64,000 nucleotides of DNA from Pelobates cultripes. Lineage: Eukaryota; Chordata; Amphibia; Anura; Pelobatidae. The notes under the pieces were generated by a model. That model saw only the letters and a list, made by a program, of their open reading frames with translations. It was not told the DNA's origin and did not search any database. The stretch spans positions 260,445,891-260,509,890 of the forward strand of contig OW240915.1 in assembly GCA_933207985.1 (NCBI GenBank), written 5' to 3'. Below are positions 9,030-21,870 of the stretch, piece by piece; the first letter of the stretch is position 1; every line of letters starts with the position of its first letter. Made by a program: the position numbers and the translations under genes.

Positions 9030-11090
9030 CACAAATAATAATTATTGCACTGAAATCTGTTGCAAGAGGTACGCTTCTTTGTTGAAGACCAGTTGACCCA
9101 TTGACATCCATGGGACAATAGCTATTCACATATCAGACATATGCCTATCTCTTATTATTGAATTTAGCCAATGTAGATTATAATATTTCCAGGCAAAATG
9201 TTGGAAAACATTTTATTTTAGAAAATACCATTAAAAAAAAAACCAGAATGGGATGTCATTATATTGTGTAAGCTTGTGCCCTTGACATTATTTTTGAAGA
9301 CATATTGAGAGAAATTTATCAAAATGTTCTGTCTAATTTTTAGTCATATGTAGAATAGCTGAGCTTCATCCAGCTGAACAATAAGAGCTAAATGGAGTCA
9401 AAGCAATTTAGCAATTTTTATATACATAATTTGGGATTGTGAGATTGAAGTGCTTTATGCAGCATCTCTGAATATCTGGGAAGTCCTTCAGCAGATTTGC
9501 TTTGTTAGCATGAACGGGTGGAAGGATGTATTTATAGTGGGTATGTTACTGAATACAAATTGATTACATCAAAGAAATCAAATTTTATAATACAGTATTA
9601 CGTTAGTGCATTAATAGCATTGAGCGGCCTTTAGGCTGTCTGACAACCTTAGACCAAAACCAACATCTGCCTGTCTGGGTCATGTGAAAGGTCATCATGA
9701 TCATGGGTTTTACATGATGATTCAAGTATTTCTGTCTCTGTCTGTAAAAGAGGAAGAGCAGCTTTAATTTAAAAATTGGATTGACCAGAATTCCAAACTG
9801 TAAGAAAGAAAAAGAAATTGTAACTTCATATGACCTTTTTAGCTAACTATAGCATCTACAATTCTTTAGAATATTAGTCATCTGAATCCAAAGTGCACTT
9901 TCTGAGACAAACGATAAGCACACAACTGACACAGGAAAACACTAAACGCAGTAACTGACAGGAGAGGATTAGATTATGTGCAGTAAGAGTGGAGCATTTG
10001 AGTATTTACCTAGTGACATTTCTTATTAGTTTGAACGTATTATTGGAGAATGTTATCAAGGACACCATGCATCTTTAAAATAATTTACTTATATGCTCCT
10101 GTCCTCATAAAGGGTTCAAGTGGACAGGGCCCAAATTGAAAAGCTCACTTACAAGTCAGTAGGATGCCTAGAATATGGAGTTTCTATGGAGTTATAGTGA
10201 TGACATGGATGCTGTTATCTCACTTATATGTACTATTTTGCCGGATTTTTACCTGTACCCCAAGCTCCCTTTTACTTTCTGTACCCCTGTTTTACTTTGC
10301 AAAAAAAAACAAAAAACTACTAATGTGAAAAAAATTATAATAATTTAGTTTTAAATTAAATGCATATTGATGGTAACATGTTTTACCTTTTTGTACGGCT
10401 ATAAATTATAATTATATACTAAATAGTAATGAATATACTATAGTTCACAACTATATGATACGCAAGACAAAAATTAAATAATATTTATGTATTATGTACA
10501 AACCAATTAACATTCAGTCCATTGAACCTTAAAACAAATAAATGGAAAAAACAATGAATATATTGTAACATGTATATAAAGTTATGGGGTATCCCACCCC
10601 TATCCCCTTCTTTCTATACGTTCTTCTCTGTTGCTGGTTCTTTTCTCCAGATGACTACACATGTAGATCTAACTGATTTATATTTTATTTATGTTGTCTT
10701 CTTTATAAAAGGCAAGTCAAAACTTTAGGTGCCCAATTTTACACTTGGTCACCAACTCATATTGAACTATGACCTATTTTCTTATCTCTAACCCATTAAT
10801 TTCTGTATGAATACATACACTTGCACTGCACTGACTGCTTGATGCTCCAACCCCTACAAGACAGCACCACAACATTTCCTCCCTTTCTGGATCCTTAGCA
10901 GGAATTTCTAACACAGGCCACTCTCATAATAATTGTACTCAGTTAAGCAGCGGACATTATATGAGTTGAAAAAGAGATGCTTTGAGCCAAAGCAATGTTA
11001 GAATACAATTCCTAGAGAACTCCTACTGCCCTGTCATCAGTGCTTTGTCTTTTCCAGTCTCTGAAAGCCTATATAGTCAATCTTATAGTC
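9030..11090. other. AT-rich interval, nothing recognised
   Basis: About 2 kb without open frames of note, terminal repeats or satellite structure. Only short A and T runs are visible. Confidence 0.5.
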
Positions 11091-12395
11091 CAGTGGTTCC
11101 CAAACTTTTTAGGCGTCCTTAATATTTCAGTATTTTTCCAAGGCACCCCAAGTCAAAATGTCTAGGTTGTATATCTGTACAGCGCTGCTGCATTTACTAG
11201 TGTAATGTACAGTGTTGGTGTTTGAAGGGATGCTTGTATACATTTACTGTGTTTAAATACAGGGGTGTGTTTGTCTGTAATGTTTGCATTTGATTGCTGG
11301 GGTCTGTCTTAATGTAATGTTTACTTTTAAATGTGGATGTACATTTGTGTTAAGTATTTGTGTTTGAGTGAAGGGGTTTGTTTGTATATATATTTGTGTT
11401 AGATGGCAGAAGTGTGCTTGTATGTTGTGCTGGTGTTTCACTGATTAGATGTATGCACATACACTACCACATACATGCATACATACTTACACAGATATTC
11501 ATGCACATTAACACACAGGTGCATATAAATACCCCGACACATACACACAAATTCCTATAGACACCAACACATACACACATATAGATACACACAGACACAT
11601 ACACAAGCATAGATACACATCGATATACACACATGCACCCTGACACACACAAACATTGATACATACCCACACCATGACATAGATACACACACTGACATAA
11701 AACCACACACCCTGACACACAGAGGCGCATACACAGATGTGTGTGCACACACGGACACAGAAGCACACTGACATATATACACACACAGATGCACATCCTG
11801 ACACACACACATTCAAAAACACCCTGACCCACACACACTCATACTCACTCACACACATACAAGCATACACATACACACTCATACAAACTCATACACTCAT
11901 GCACACACACTCAAACACACACACACTCATACACATACTCATACTCACACTCATACATACACTCACACTCATACACATACACATACACTCATACACATAC
12001 ACACACATACATACACTCAAACACATACAAAGACTCATACACATACACACACACTCATACACATACACACACTCACACACATACAAGCACTCATACACAT
12101 TCACACACTTATACTCACACCAATATACACACTTAGACTAATACACACACTTACACTAATAAACTTGGAGTTCTGCTGCTGTGGGAGTGAGGAGTCTGGA
12201 TGTCTTCATGCTCCTCTCCCGTCACGCTGCGGCTGCCTCCTCTCCATCTCGCGCCATCTTTCTGCATGACGTTGGGAGGAAGTGACAGGCTGTGACAGGT
12301 GGTCGCGATCTTAAAGGACTGCGGCACCCAACCGCGGGCCCCTGTTAAGCAGTAATGTTTCCCCAGTGCTATTATCATAGTATTGGGAAAACATT
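11091..12395 (-). mobile_element. hAT-like non-autonomous element with internal CA satellite
   Basis: The left end CAGTGGTTCCCAAAC is a typical hAT-type terminus. The right end is a decayed complement near 12383-12395 (TTGGGAAAACATT). A GC-rich block at 12180-12330 matches, in reverse complement, the block at 49385-49510 of the element at 49253-50573: compare CCTTTAAGATCGCGACC with CTTTTAAGACCGCGACC, and the CACAG-CTGTCACTTC segments. The two are therefore copies of one family in opposite orientation, and both carry a (CA/TG) satellite. No transposase and no clear target duplication at the right end. Confidence 0.7.
11455..12165. repeat. CA-rich compound microsatellite
   Basis: About 700 bp of ACACAY-type repeats with CATACACACTCATACACA-like higher-order units. 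All long frames here in both strands (Thr/His or Cys/Val repeats) are artefacts. Confidence 0.95.
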
Positions 12396-12615
12396 CCGCA
12401 GCACCCCTTTCTGATCCTGTCCAATTCCCTCTATTTTCAGTTATGCTCTTAGCCTGTCTAATTTCTCCTTCCTTGTTTCAGTTTGCATTGGTAGGATTGC
12501 TATTTGTATTGTCCATTTGTGACTTCTTGTTTTCTTGTCATCGCTTTTTGTCTTGTCTTGTCTCTTTATTATCTTCTGGCACTTGTTTTACAAGAAGATT
12601 GTCTCTTGGCACATT

Positions 12616-12621
12616 CTATCC

Positions 12622-12661
<40 letters not shown>

Positions 12662-12662
12662 C
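12616..12662. repeat. (CTAT)n microsatellite
   Basis: Eleven or so uninterrupted CTAT units. Confidence 0.95.
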
Positions 12663-12959
12663 CTTAGTACCATGTCAGTAGTCACTCTTCTGCCACATGA
12701 TGCCACCAGTGGGATGGCCGATTGTACCCACCTACATTTATGTACACAAGACGTCTACTTGATTATGAGCATGACATTGGAAGTGCACATGATTAGAGTG
12801 CAAATGTCAGACACATAGGTAAGGACACATTCCCCTTATAATAAGGATCCTTGCACAATGCAGTGAGTGACAAATTGTCCTTTTCTGCATATGATGACAT
12901 CACATGGCATCCTTGCTGTGTTGTCTGGCTATGTCATACTTTGCTATCCTCACAACCAA

Positions 12960-12995
12960 CCATGCCTAGGGCAGCACAAAACCAAGATACACACT
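12960..12995. mobile_element. Solo right end of a hAT MITE
   Basis: CCTAGGGCAGCACAAAACCA followed by ATACACACTG is nearly identical to the right end of the hAT element at 46145-47398. No matching left end was found, so this is a fragment abutting the L2 LINE relic. Confidence 0.6.
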
Positions 12996-13009
12996 GGGCC
13001 TATGCCGCT

Positions 13010-13405
13010 ATATTCTACAGAAGCTACTCTGACTAAAGTAACTAATGATCTAAGCATGGCTTAAGCCAAAGGCCACTATTACATACTAATTCTTCTAGAC
13101 CTTTGATCACACTCTCCTACTTGAAACCCTAGAACAACACCCTCGGCCTTCGTGACATTGTCCTTCCATGGTTCTTGTTCTATCTCTCCCAATGATCCTA
13201 CTATGTCTCCTTTTCTGGTAATATCTCACTTCCTTCTATCTCAGTTGGCGTCCCCCAAGCCTCTGTCTTTGGTCCCCTTCTGTTTTCTCTATTTGGTGTC
13301 TCTTTTGGCAAATGTATTAATTATTTTGGATTCCCCTATCACCTAAATGCCAGTGACATCCAGCTATACCTCTCCTCTCATGAGCTCTCTGTCTCAGCTT
13401 TGTTC
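13010..13405 (+). pseudogene. L2-type LINE reverse transcriptase fragment
   Basis: The translation around 13020-13060 (TLTKVTNDL) and 13245-13375 (GVPQ-S-GPLLFSL, then DIQLYLS) matches the conserved RT blocks of L2/CR1-group LINEs. A further block near 13098-13125 (LDL-FDHTLLLETL) is in the same order. Stops and frame changes separate the blocks. The catalytic YADD motif reads Asn-Ala-Ser-Asp, so this is a dead relic. No ORF1, endonuclease or 3' tail was recognised nearby. Confidence 0.8.
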
Positions 13406-15832
13406 CTTCTTTGGTCCCTGGTGGCCCATTCTTCTTTGTCACATTCACTTGGTTCATGTTTCCCCTCTTCCATAATGTATTTTTATTACTTGTTTTTGGC
13501 TAGCTCCTTTACAGTTACAGTGATATATAATCGTGGTTTCTTAATTCTAGTCAGTTTCTTCCAGTGCCTGCAGGCAACTGGTAATCTATTTTCCTGTCTT
13601 GCCCTTGTAAGCCCTGTTATTCCTTTAATTGATACATACTTGAGAGGACTATGTAATGTTGGAAGTACATTGGCAGTGTATTAGCTGGCGTTGGGATTTT
13701 GTGTATTGATTTTGTTTGTTTTGCTGCTTTTTTTTTCATTTTCTGTTGTGATCTTTCCTTTGTATCTTTTTGTCTGATTTCTCCCCCACTGTTGGTGTTG
13801 TAATCTAAGGTTGGAGATACTGTGGTTCTACCCTCTAGCAGATTTACCATTAGCTATGCTGACTGTGTCCTGACATAGTATCTGCTGACTTGTGGGGTCT
13901 CAAGTGTCGGTACAGAACACTCTGGTACCGCTTCAACTCCTCCTCCCCCAAATAAAACCTAGTTTTATGTAAATTGTTTATTTGGAGGGTGGACAAGAAA
14001 GTCAGGCTGAAGAATTCTCACTTTCTCCCCTTAAAAAAAAAAAAGCAACTAAAAAAATTAAAGCGATCTAAAATCTCTGCTCAATAGCTGCCAGTCCAAT
14101 TTTCAATGCATATTGGCTGCATGGTACACTGATACTGACAGCACATACTTTATTGGCACATTTTATGCCAATCACAATAATGAATACATATGTGAAAAGC
14201 AAAAAATTATTCAATTTGCAAAATAAAATCATAAATAGAATAAAAATATCATATGCCTGGACTCTGGCGTTTAAAATGTAAAAAAAAAATAAAGCCTTTT
14301 AGACTCTGCATAAAGTATAATTTTATTCTCAACAGCAATGCTTCTCTCAGAATTACAGGAGTATACAAGACCTCTGGGAAAACCTAGATAGGAACTATTA
14401 TATGTATGTGAACTAAGCTTCAGGAACCAACTGAGCATGGATTGAAGGAAACACATTTTAATTGGCCCTTTGTGCTGCAAGAGAACGCAAAAGCACTTCT
14501 GGGAAAATCAATTTTGTTCTGAGTACGGCCAAGCATGTAGCAGGGGAACTAAAACATGCTAAGTCTCTATGTGTAAATGATCACACTCCATAAATATTTC
14601 CTTTTTTTTTTAACATTTCAATTATTTTTTTCAAGGCAGTCATTTTTGGTAAATGTTTAGGGTGTAACCCTGCATGATGAGAGGAAACTGTTTAAGCACT
14701 AACAAACTATCTCGAGGAAAAACAATGTATATTATTGAGTCTGTATAATTTTGCTTAATAACACTAAAAATAGTAAATTTCTCTGGTTTCCAGTGGCCCA
14801 TTTTCAGTTAGAAATATAGCTGCTCGCGCATGACCCATTTTTCATTATAATACCTGTTGCATTTTGGGTACTTTGTTTCCTTTTATTGTCTCCCATTGAT
14901 TCCAAGTTTACATTCCAATTCAAAATACAGGATGGTTTGGCCTTGGACATTACAGTATGCTCTTTAAAACTTAATGAGAAACATTTGTGAGGTATGGTAG
15001 GTCTTACAGAAAACATAGATTTTACATTGTATATGTAACTATTTCCACCTTCTCACTGGTGGCACTGATACTTGGGTAGTCATTTCTCTTGCTTGTGTGA
15101 TCAATTAAGAAAAATCTAATTTTATGGCTTGTTCCTGCCTTTGATATGTCTCAGGCTCTTGTTTGGTTAAACTGATAATTCTGCTGCACTTGGCTACACC
15201 ACAAGTTCTTCTGTTGCTGACTCAATGGCCACCACCAGCCTGATTTTTTTTAAGTATCCACTCCTCTTGCTGACTCATTCAGTCTGACAATATAGCATTC
15301 CTGTCTTAGCAATACATTTCCTGCAGAGCAGCCAGTTACCAACATGACCTTGGCATATATATTAGTGCCATTTATCAGTAATGTTCCAGCAGCTGACAAA
15401 GACCTCAAACTCTGTCTCCAAGTACTCAACCAATGCCACTCAACCAAAGCCGCACCTGAGCGACTCTAATTTTTTAAAAAAGCTTATTTTTAGGCAGTCA
15501 CATGGCTCAACATGAAGAAAAGAATACACTCTCATGACTAAAAGTTAACAAAAAAAGGATAAATTAACTGGCTGAAGGCCATGATGGATGTCTTGGGAAA
15601 GAAGGACACAGCAAAAGATATAGAGTTACATAGCTGTCATGAGTCATGGTTTGGGAGCCAGGAGAAGAATAATTTTTTTGTTTGTTTGTTTAAGATGAAA
15701 ACACAACAGCTAGTGTAAAAAAGAGAGACAGAGAGATATGGATGGATGGATGAATAAGATTGTGCTAAATGTGCCTATAATATCTTTCTTACTAATTCTT
15801 AGTGAAAGAATGATAGAATCCTTATTAGTCAA
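13406..15832. other. AT-rich interval, nothing recognised
   Basis: Contains an AATAAA near 13951 and scattered A/T runs, but no coding similarity. The frames at 13400-13850 have no recognisable domains. Confidence 0.45.
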
Positions 15833-16042
15833 CCGCTCAGATCAGAGGGCGGGTAGTGGGATAGAGAGCTCAGACTATACAATCTAAAAAAAAAAAAAGA
15901 TAACATTTATTTATAACTAGATAATAATTACTGAGACCAAAAAGAAAAACAGAAATCCACCATACGTGTAACGTCTCTGGGGTCTGGCCGAAAAGGGCGA
16001 GAGTACAGGTAAAGGTACAGGAAAAGATAGGGAGGTAGATGG

Positions 16043-17287
16043 TGTGACGAGACCAATCTCGCCACATTGCATTGGAGAAGCCTGGTTGCCCGCCTGCTGC
16101 CTTTGGACTATGGCCCCATGTTAAAAGACATCTTTTTACCTGCAGAAAAGATTTATTAGTTCTTTTCTGCCTGGTGTTCGGTAGATTTAATCTACCGAAC
16201 AACCGCACGAATGACTGGACCACCTGGGAGCTGGAGTGTGCCGGCAATTAGCCTCCCTGAAGCTGCGGTTAACCGCAGCTTAATTGACGAATGCTGGGTG
16301 GCCGCCATTCGTATCACGAACACGAGGTCGCGGCCATTTTAAACATGCGAACGCACAGCGGTGTTCGACGCTTAAATCATGGAACTGAAATCGGACACAG
16401 TTTTGCGCGAACACCGCTGAAGCCGCCGACCTCCCTTCTTGTTCGGTGAAAGTGCACGAACGGCCCTGTGTTCTGTAGTTTTGCTTGAATGTTTTATACC
16501 CCAGATAGAAATCCCATGGAGCTCATTCGCATGAAACTGACTGTGTAAAGACTTTAGCTCCATGGCGATTAAACTGTATTCGTGTGGTCTGAGCGCCATT
16601 CGCTTAATAATGTGCGCTCAGACCTGAGCTATCTGGGGATATGTTAAATGTATGCTTTTAATGTTATGTGTCTCACATAGTGTATTTTAATAGTAATTCA
16701 TGTTTTAGTATCCCCACGTGCATAATGGCGATTTGCCTTTGTCTTGGGAGATAATTGAATTACTTCTCAATTATCTCCAAGGCAAAGGGGAGAAAGCCAG
16801 GATGCATTGTGGGAATATACTGTGACTGTGTGTCCTATTTGTCTACTTGTCTTTCCTTTGTTACAGTCTCCCATTTGGTCCCCTAGGAGAGTTTCCACCA
16901 GGTGGGAGACCTGCATAAATACTTGGCAGGTAGCCCTATTTAAACAGACCACTGCTTGACCCTCAGCACGGAGCCTTGTCTCGTCTTTGGGGGGAATTAC
17001 TGAATGCTGATAGAGACTGATTGCTAGGAGTGTAAGCAGCTTGGATGCTTTTCCTATTCGTCTGTTAGCAGCGATTCGTATGGTTCCAGTTCGTGTGTTT
17101 GGAGTGCTATATTGGATGCCGTTCAGGAGTTGGGAGCATTCCCTTGTATGCAGTTCGGGTGTTTGGAGCATTCACTTATTGGCGGTTCATGAGTTTGGTG
17201 TGTTACAATAGCTGTGCCTGCATCTCTGGAAAGGGGGACGATCGCCGAAACGGTTTTTACCCCTTGTGTGCAAAATGGTCCGTTACA
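16043..17287 (+). repeat. Solo LTR (1,245 bp) inserted in the foldback arm
   Basis: Starts TGTGACGAGACC and ends GTCCGTTACA, with inverted ends TGTGAC/GTTACA. The 5-bp duplication GATGG is at 16038-16042 and 17288-17292. The opposite arm of the host foldback (around 17866-17880) shows the same sequence uninterrupted, with one GATGG, confirming the insertion. Internal palindromes occur at about 16174-16201 and 16259-16281. No gag or pol is associated, so the internal region was lost by LTR-LTR recombination. Family (gypsy or ERV) not determined. Strand is assigned from the TG...CA polarity only and could be reversed. Confidence 0.9.
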
Positions 17288-17674
17288 GATGGTATCCACC
17301 AAACAATTAGGTACAGGACAGAGCTGGATTATCAAGATAGAACAATTCCCTATAGAAATAACCTAAATAAAGGTAAAGAGAATGGAAATCAAAGAGTCCA
17401 TGCTTCCCTTATAAATGCATAAATTAGAACCAAAGACTGGGTACGGAAAAAAAAAGGGGTGGGGCACATGGACTAAATGTCTATCTATCCACATGAGCCT
17501 ACAAAAAAAAAAAGCAGCAAACAAGGATAAAGTATATAAGCTAGCTACTGTCCCTGATTACCTCAGCACTGCACAAGGCTAATGCCTATCTAAACCAAAG
17601 ACCCTCAGAGTAACTAAATTACAAAAAATAATGGTGCATAGTGCTACCCTAAAAAGGTGTAGTGAAAAATAATG

Positions 17675-17735
17675 TGAAGTGAAAGAACGCCCAACTTGCG
17701 TTTCAGCGTGCAAATACGCCGTCGTCAGGGCCCCT
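17675..17735 (-). ncRNA. Hammerhead-like motif in the foldback loop
   Basis: On the minus strand CTGACGA (17722-17728 on plus) is followed by a 5-bp hairpin, GGCGU with ACGCU, then GAAA (17701-17704). Stem III then pairs ACGC with GCGT around a 7-nt loop, with U as the cleavage-site base at 17686. The invariant CUGANGA and GAAA core residues are all present. Stem I complementarity is poor, so this copy may be inactive. Type I hammerheads are known in PLEs and in PLE-mobilised retrozymes. Confidence 0.5.
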
Positions 17736-18070
17736 GACTTATGCATATATGAGGGAAGCATGGACTTTTTGATTGCCATTCTCCTTACCTGTGTTTAGGT
17801 TATTTCTATAGGGAATTGTTCTCTCTCGATAATCCAACTCTGTCCTGTACCTAATTGTTTGGTGGATACCATCTACTTCCCTATCTTTTCCTGTACCTTT
17901 ACCTCTACTCTCGCCTTTTTTGCCCCAGAGACGTTACACGTTTGGTGGATTTCTGTTTTTCTTTTTAGTCTCAGTAATTATGATCTAGTTATTAATAAAG
18001 GATTTTTTTTCTCTTTTAGATTGTATAGTCTGAGTTCTCTATCCCACTACCCGCCCTCTGATCTCAGCGG

Positions 18071-20264
18071 ATGAGTAGTGGGGATTCTGTTGTTCTTTTG
18101 ATTTGTTATTGCAGGGTTATCCACTAGTTGAGAGCACAGCTGAGGGGACCTTCCCAGATCTAAGAAGTTCGGACGAGTGGATTTTCCTATAGCCTGTGAC
18201 TTGTGTCTAGGGCTTGGAGGCCATCTTGCCTTCTCTCCTGTGATCTTATATAGTTTAATTCTTAATGAATGTAGTGCTAAATAGAGGGTCAACTTTAATG
18301 CTATAGGAGTGGTCTGGACCTTTGTTGGGGCCAGGGAGACTGGGAAATCTTAATTAGTGTAACATGCTGTACCTCTACTAAGTGATGATACTTGGTGAAC
18401 CTACAACACTAATACATTGAATACTCCACACAATAAAAGACAGGCAGCAACATTTTAAATACAGTTCCCCACATATTTGATGTAAATTGGAAAAAATTAA
18501 ACAGTAACTGTAAGATAAATTAAATGATAGTTTCACGCTATCTAACTTCCCCCCAAATAAATGTCAATATTTCCTACAGTCACCATGTTGGTGATGCACA
18601 TTGGGGCCCTTTGCCTGTGCTGTAAGTAAAGATTTTCACTACTTGAATCTTTTTGCGGTGCAGATGAAGTCTAGTCATATACCTGACTTATCTTTTGCCC
18701 CAAAGACCACAGCTTTCACAGCATAGGGAAAATGGATTATCGTCTTCCATATCAACAACAGCTAGAATAACGTAAGATTCCATTGGTATAAAGACAGGCT
18801 TGGTAAGAAGAAGGTTATACCCTGCATGGTACAATGTAATACAATAAGCACCACTGACTCATAGAACTAAATTTAGATTCAAAAGTATTTTATTTGTGCA
18901 AATTAATCTATAACCATAGTTACCATAGGTCAAATGTTTTAATGTGAGTTGTTCTACTTTGGATAGCTGTGCTGCACTCATGTACAATCGGAGAGACTTT
19001 TTTTGTATTTGGGGGAATTGGATCTGAGAGACTAATTGGACCCTCCAAAAGGTGACATATGGATGGAATGCAATTTTTTTTTCATGCAGTGATTTTACTG
19101 ACTGGCGATTTTACTATGACCTTCCTATCTCTGTGATCACACAAAAGACAAATAAAAACATGTGGTCTAAGTTAGATCTAAAGCCATATCCCTTTTCATT
19201 TTTTCCACCAAAAAAATATTTAAGATTTATTAGACAGTTTGTCTGCTAAGCTTTGGGTGTGTTCTTTCTGGGGACCCTACTAAATCAACAAAGCTATACA
19301 TAGCACAGTCTGATGTAGTTAACAGCTGATATTTGTCCTCCGATAACTGCTCCATAGATAAGTGAGCTGCAGAGGAAACCCTCTACTTCCTTATTCCCCT
19401 AACATGCCTGGCTGGCTTAGACATAAAGATACTTTTGTGTAATGGAGATCTTTTAATACATGCTCTAAGGATATTTTCACTTGTGCTGTGATAAGAGATT
19501 GCTTTGCAGCGTGACAAGTAATTTAATGCTTTATCAGTTGTCCAAAATCCTGTAAATTAGGAGGACAGAGCAAATCGCCTTTACATATCCTGGGAACACC
19601 CTCCTTCTGTCAAAGGTCAAGCCATGGCTGTTAAAGTAGAAATTTATGAAAGATCACTGCTAGTGGAGATAGCAAAATGGATTGATAAATTAGTATCTTA
19701 ATTGTATTTACATTCCCATGGAAAAATAAAAAAAATGTCAATTTTTTTTTTTAAATATGTTGGTTTTCACCATATAGAAATTAACAATGAAATAAGGGCT
19801 GCATAGTGGCCCTGTTACTTAGGTAAGACATAAGGCGATGCTCCCCTTGTCACTTGTAGGACAACACAGAGAATGCAATTTATTTGGGTGTTTTAATTAA
19901 TGAATTTTATGTGTTTGAGTATGTTACCCAACTGAAAACATTTGTAACTGAAGCCATTTGTAAAGAAATGGATGAGTGCCCTAAAAACATAACATATGTT
20001 TACTCCAACAGACCATGATATTAACATGGGAGATGTACACTAAAGTTGAACAGTTGAGAAATCACAGAGGTTTCAAAGTGAATTTCAACTTTTAAGTCAA
20101 ACTGGGAAGAAACACAAATTAATCTATGTTTTCAATTCAGGAATTTTGGTCTAAAATGTGAAATTCACTTTAAAGTCTTGACAATTCACCCTTTAGTAAA
20201 TAGCCTAGTAATGTCTATCTCCCACCCATTTTATTATTTTCCATCCCATGTTATCAGCAATTTA
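18071..20264. other. AT-rich interval with one small inverted repeat
   Basis: No coding similarity. At 20073-20172 the sequences AAAGTGAATTTCA and TGAAATTCACTTT form inverted ends of a short MITE-like segment of about 100 bp. Confidence 0.45.
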
Positions 20265-20462
20265 TTCTTATTTATATAGTGCTAATATATTCTACAGAGC
20301 TTTACAATTATATAAAGAACATTTAGAGGTGTATATGGATTTTAAGGTAGACATATATAGTTAGGTGTCTTGCCAAGGATACTTACTGGTGTAGTGGTTT
20401 GACCAGGAATTGTACACGGGTTCCTTGGTTCTAAGAAAGTGAGTTTACCACTGTACTAACCA
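20265..20462 (+). repeat. Possible LINE/SINE 3' tail relic
   Basis: TTTATATAGTGCTAATATAT and the following GCTTTACAAT, then a GTCTTGCCAAGGA block and an ACCACTGTACTAACC end, resemble a widespread vertebrate LINE-type 3' region. A shorter related piece, CATTTATATAGTGCTAAC then CACTTTACAAT, occurs at 33970-34012. Assignment to L2 is from memory of the motif and is tentative. Confidence 0.4.
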
Positions 20463-20480
20463 GGGGGTGTTTTGATATAG

Positions 20481-21250
20481 TGTCATGCAGTATCTCTTCC
20501 GGGTTCGGTACTTCCGCATTGCGGAGCCGGCCCCGCCCCCTTATGACGCGGCTCTGACAGTACTTAGGGAGACCGCGCCAGAGAGAAGGCGCTTGGTGAT
20601 TGTGGGACCTACTTCCGGGTATACACGCCGGCTCCACAAGCTCTGACAAGCCGTCACAGCCGCCAATGCAAGGATTGCTGCATGACATAAAGGATTACTG
20701 GAGAACGGATACTTGCTAATTTAGTGGACTATAACTCTGAACTCTTGGAGGACAACTCACCTTAACCTTAAGTATATATTTCAACTATTGTCTTCAATAT
20801 CATTTATTAATGAACCAATTCTTGCTTGCTTAAATCTTCTCTGCTTCAAGTTACTAATTATATGGAGGACAACTCCCATCATGCTTATTTACTATGAACT
20901 GTTCTTGCTTTACAAATACTCTCTGCTACCTGCTTAATGTTTCTATTGAAGATTATTCCCAGCAACCTAAAGAATCTTATTAAAAACTTCTCTGAGGAAA
21001 TACTTATTAATAAACTTTGTATTGTTTGATAACCTGCACTTTCTTCTTATTGGATTATTGCCTATATGAAATTCATTTAAGTTTATCAATCATTAAAACT
21101 TCATTTGATTCTCAAATTGTCAGCAATCCTCTCTTTTCTTAAAGCTACAGTATTGATACTTTTAAGATTCTTCGTTTCTTTACTATTGTAATTAAGGAGT
21201 TCTACAAGCAGCAGTTGAGTTCCAATCCAAATAACCCAAGTAGCATAACA
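20481..21250 (+). repeat. Probable solo LTR (770 bp)
   Basis: Begins TGTCATGC and ends GCATAACA, imperfect inverted ends in TG...CA form. The first 180 bp are GC-rich and CpG-rich, like an LTR promoter region, and AATAAA lies at 21009-21014 as a polyadenylation signal. The flanking bases TATAG and CTTAG share only the last three positions, so the target duplication is decayed or the ends are off by a base. No internal coding region is attached. Confidence 0.6.
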
Positions 21251-21369
21251 CTTAGTCAAGGGTGTCAGGTGCCTGGTTTAAAATCTCATGCACAGAACTC
21301 TAAACAAATATAAACATGTCAATAGGGTTAAAAAAGCACGATTAGATGAGCTAAACTTGAAAATTAAAA

Positions 21370-21870
21370 GCTCATAGCCAAAGAACAAGACCGACTCAAA
21401 AACATTTTTTTAAGTATGTTAATGCCAAAAAGGTTAAGAGTGAAAGTGTTGGTCCATTGGAAAGTAAAATGGGTGAGTTAATCAAGGAGGATCAGGACAA
21501 GGCAGAAAGTCTAAATAATTATTTTTATTTTTATTTAGTATATAGGGAAGAAGAATATATGGCTGACGATTTGCAAAACCCCATTACAAAAGCCTTACAG
21601 TAAACATGTGATTGGTTAACACACGACAAATTGCTTAATTAATTAAATAAAGTGAATGTAAACAAATCCTAGGGCCAGATGGTATGCACCTATGCATGCT
21701 TATGGAGTTTTGTGTAGAAATATCCATACCCTTATTTTTATTTTTTCTGGATTATTTTCTATCAGGAATTATACCAGAAGATTGGAGAAAACCAGAGGTG
21801 GTGTCTATATTTATAAAAGGATTCAAAAGTTCAACCTGGAAACAGACCCGTGAGCTTAACACCTGAGGTT
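21370..21870 (+). pseudogene. CR1-type LINE ORF2 fragment
   Basis: The translated blocks YVNAKKVKSESVGPLES, KAESLNNYF, GPDGMHL and IPEDWRKPEVVSIFIKGFK follow the order of the region between endonuclease and RT in CR1-group LINE ORF2. Several stops and shifts interrupt it (for example after 21600). This is a 5'- and 3'-truncated dead relic of a non-LTR retrotransposon; nothing nearby shows its endonuclease or the RT YADD. Confidence 0.8.

Larger units (their letters stand above)
15833..18070. mobile_element. Foldback element with about 330-bp inverted arms, carrying a nested solo LTR
   Basis: The left arm is 15833-16042 plus 17288-17423; the right arm is 17739-18070. Reverse-complemented, the arms align almost throughout (for example AGATCAGAGGGCGGGTAGTG at the outer end). 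Outer ends are CCGCTCAGATCAG and its near-complement. Without the nested LTR the element is about 990 bp with a loop of roughly 315 bp. The loop holds a hammerhead-like motif (17675-17735, minus strand). No open frame and no clear target duplication. A PLE-derived non-autonomous element is possible, since the PLE at 30-34 kb has the same inverted-arm architecture. That is inference. Confidence 0.85.

Noticed and set aside
20481..20660. Host CpG-rich promoter
   Set aside because: It is the GC-rich 5' part of a probable solo LTR with TG...CA ends and a downstream AATAAA.
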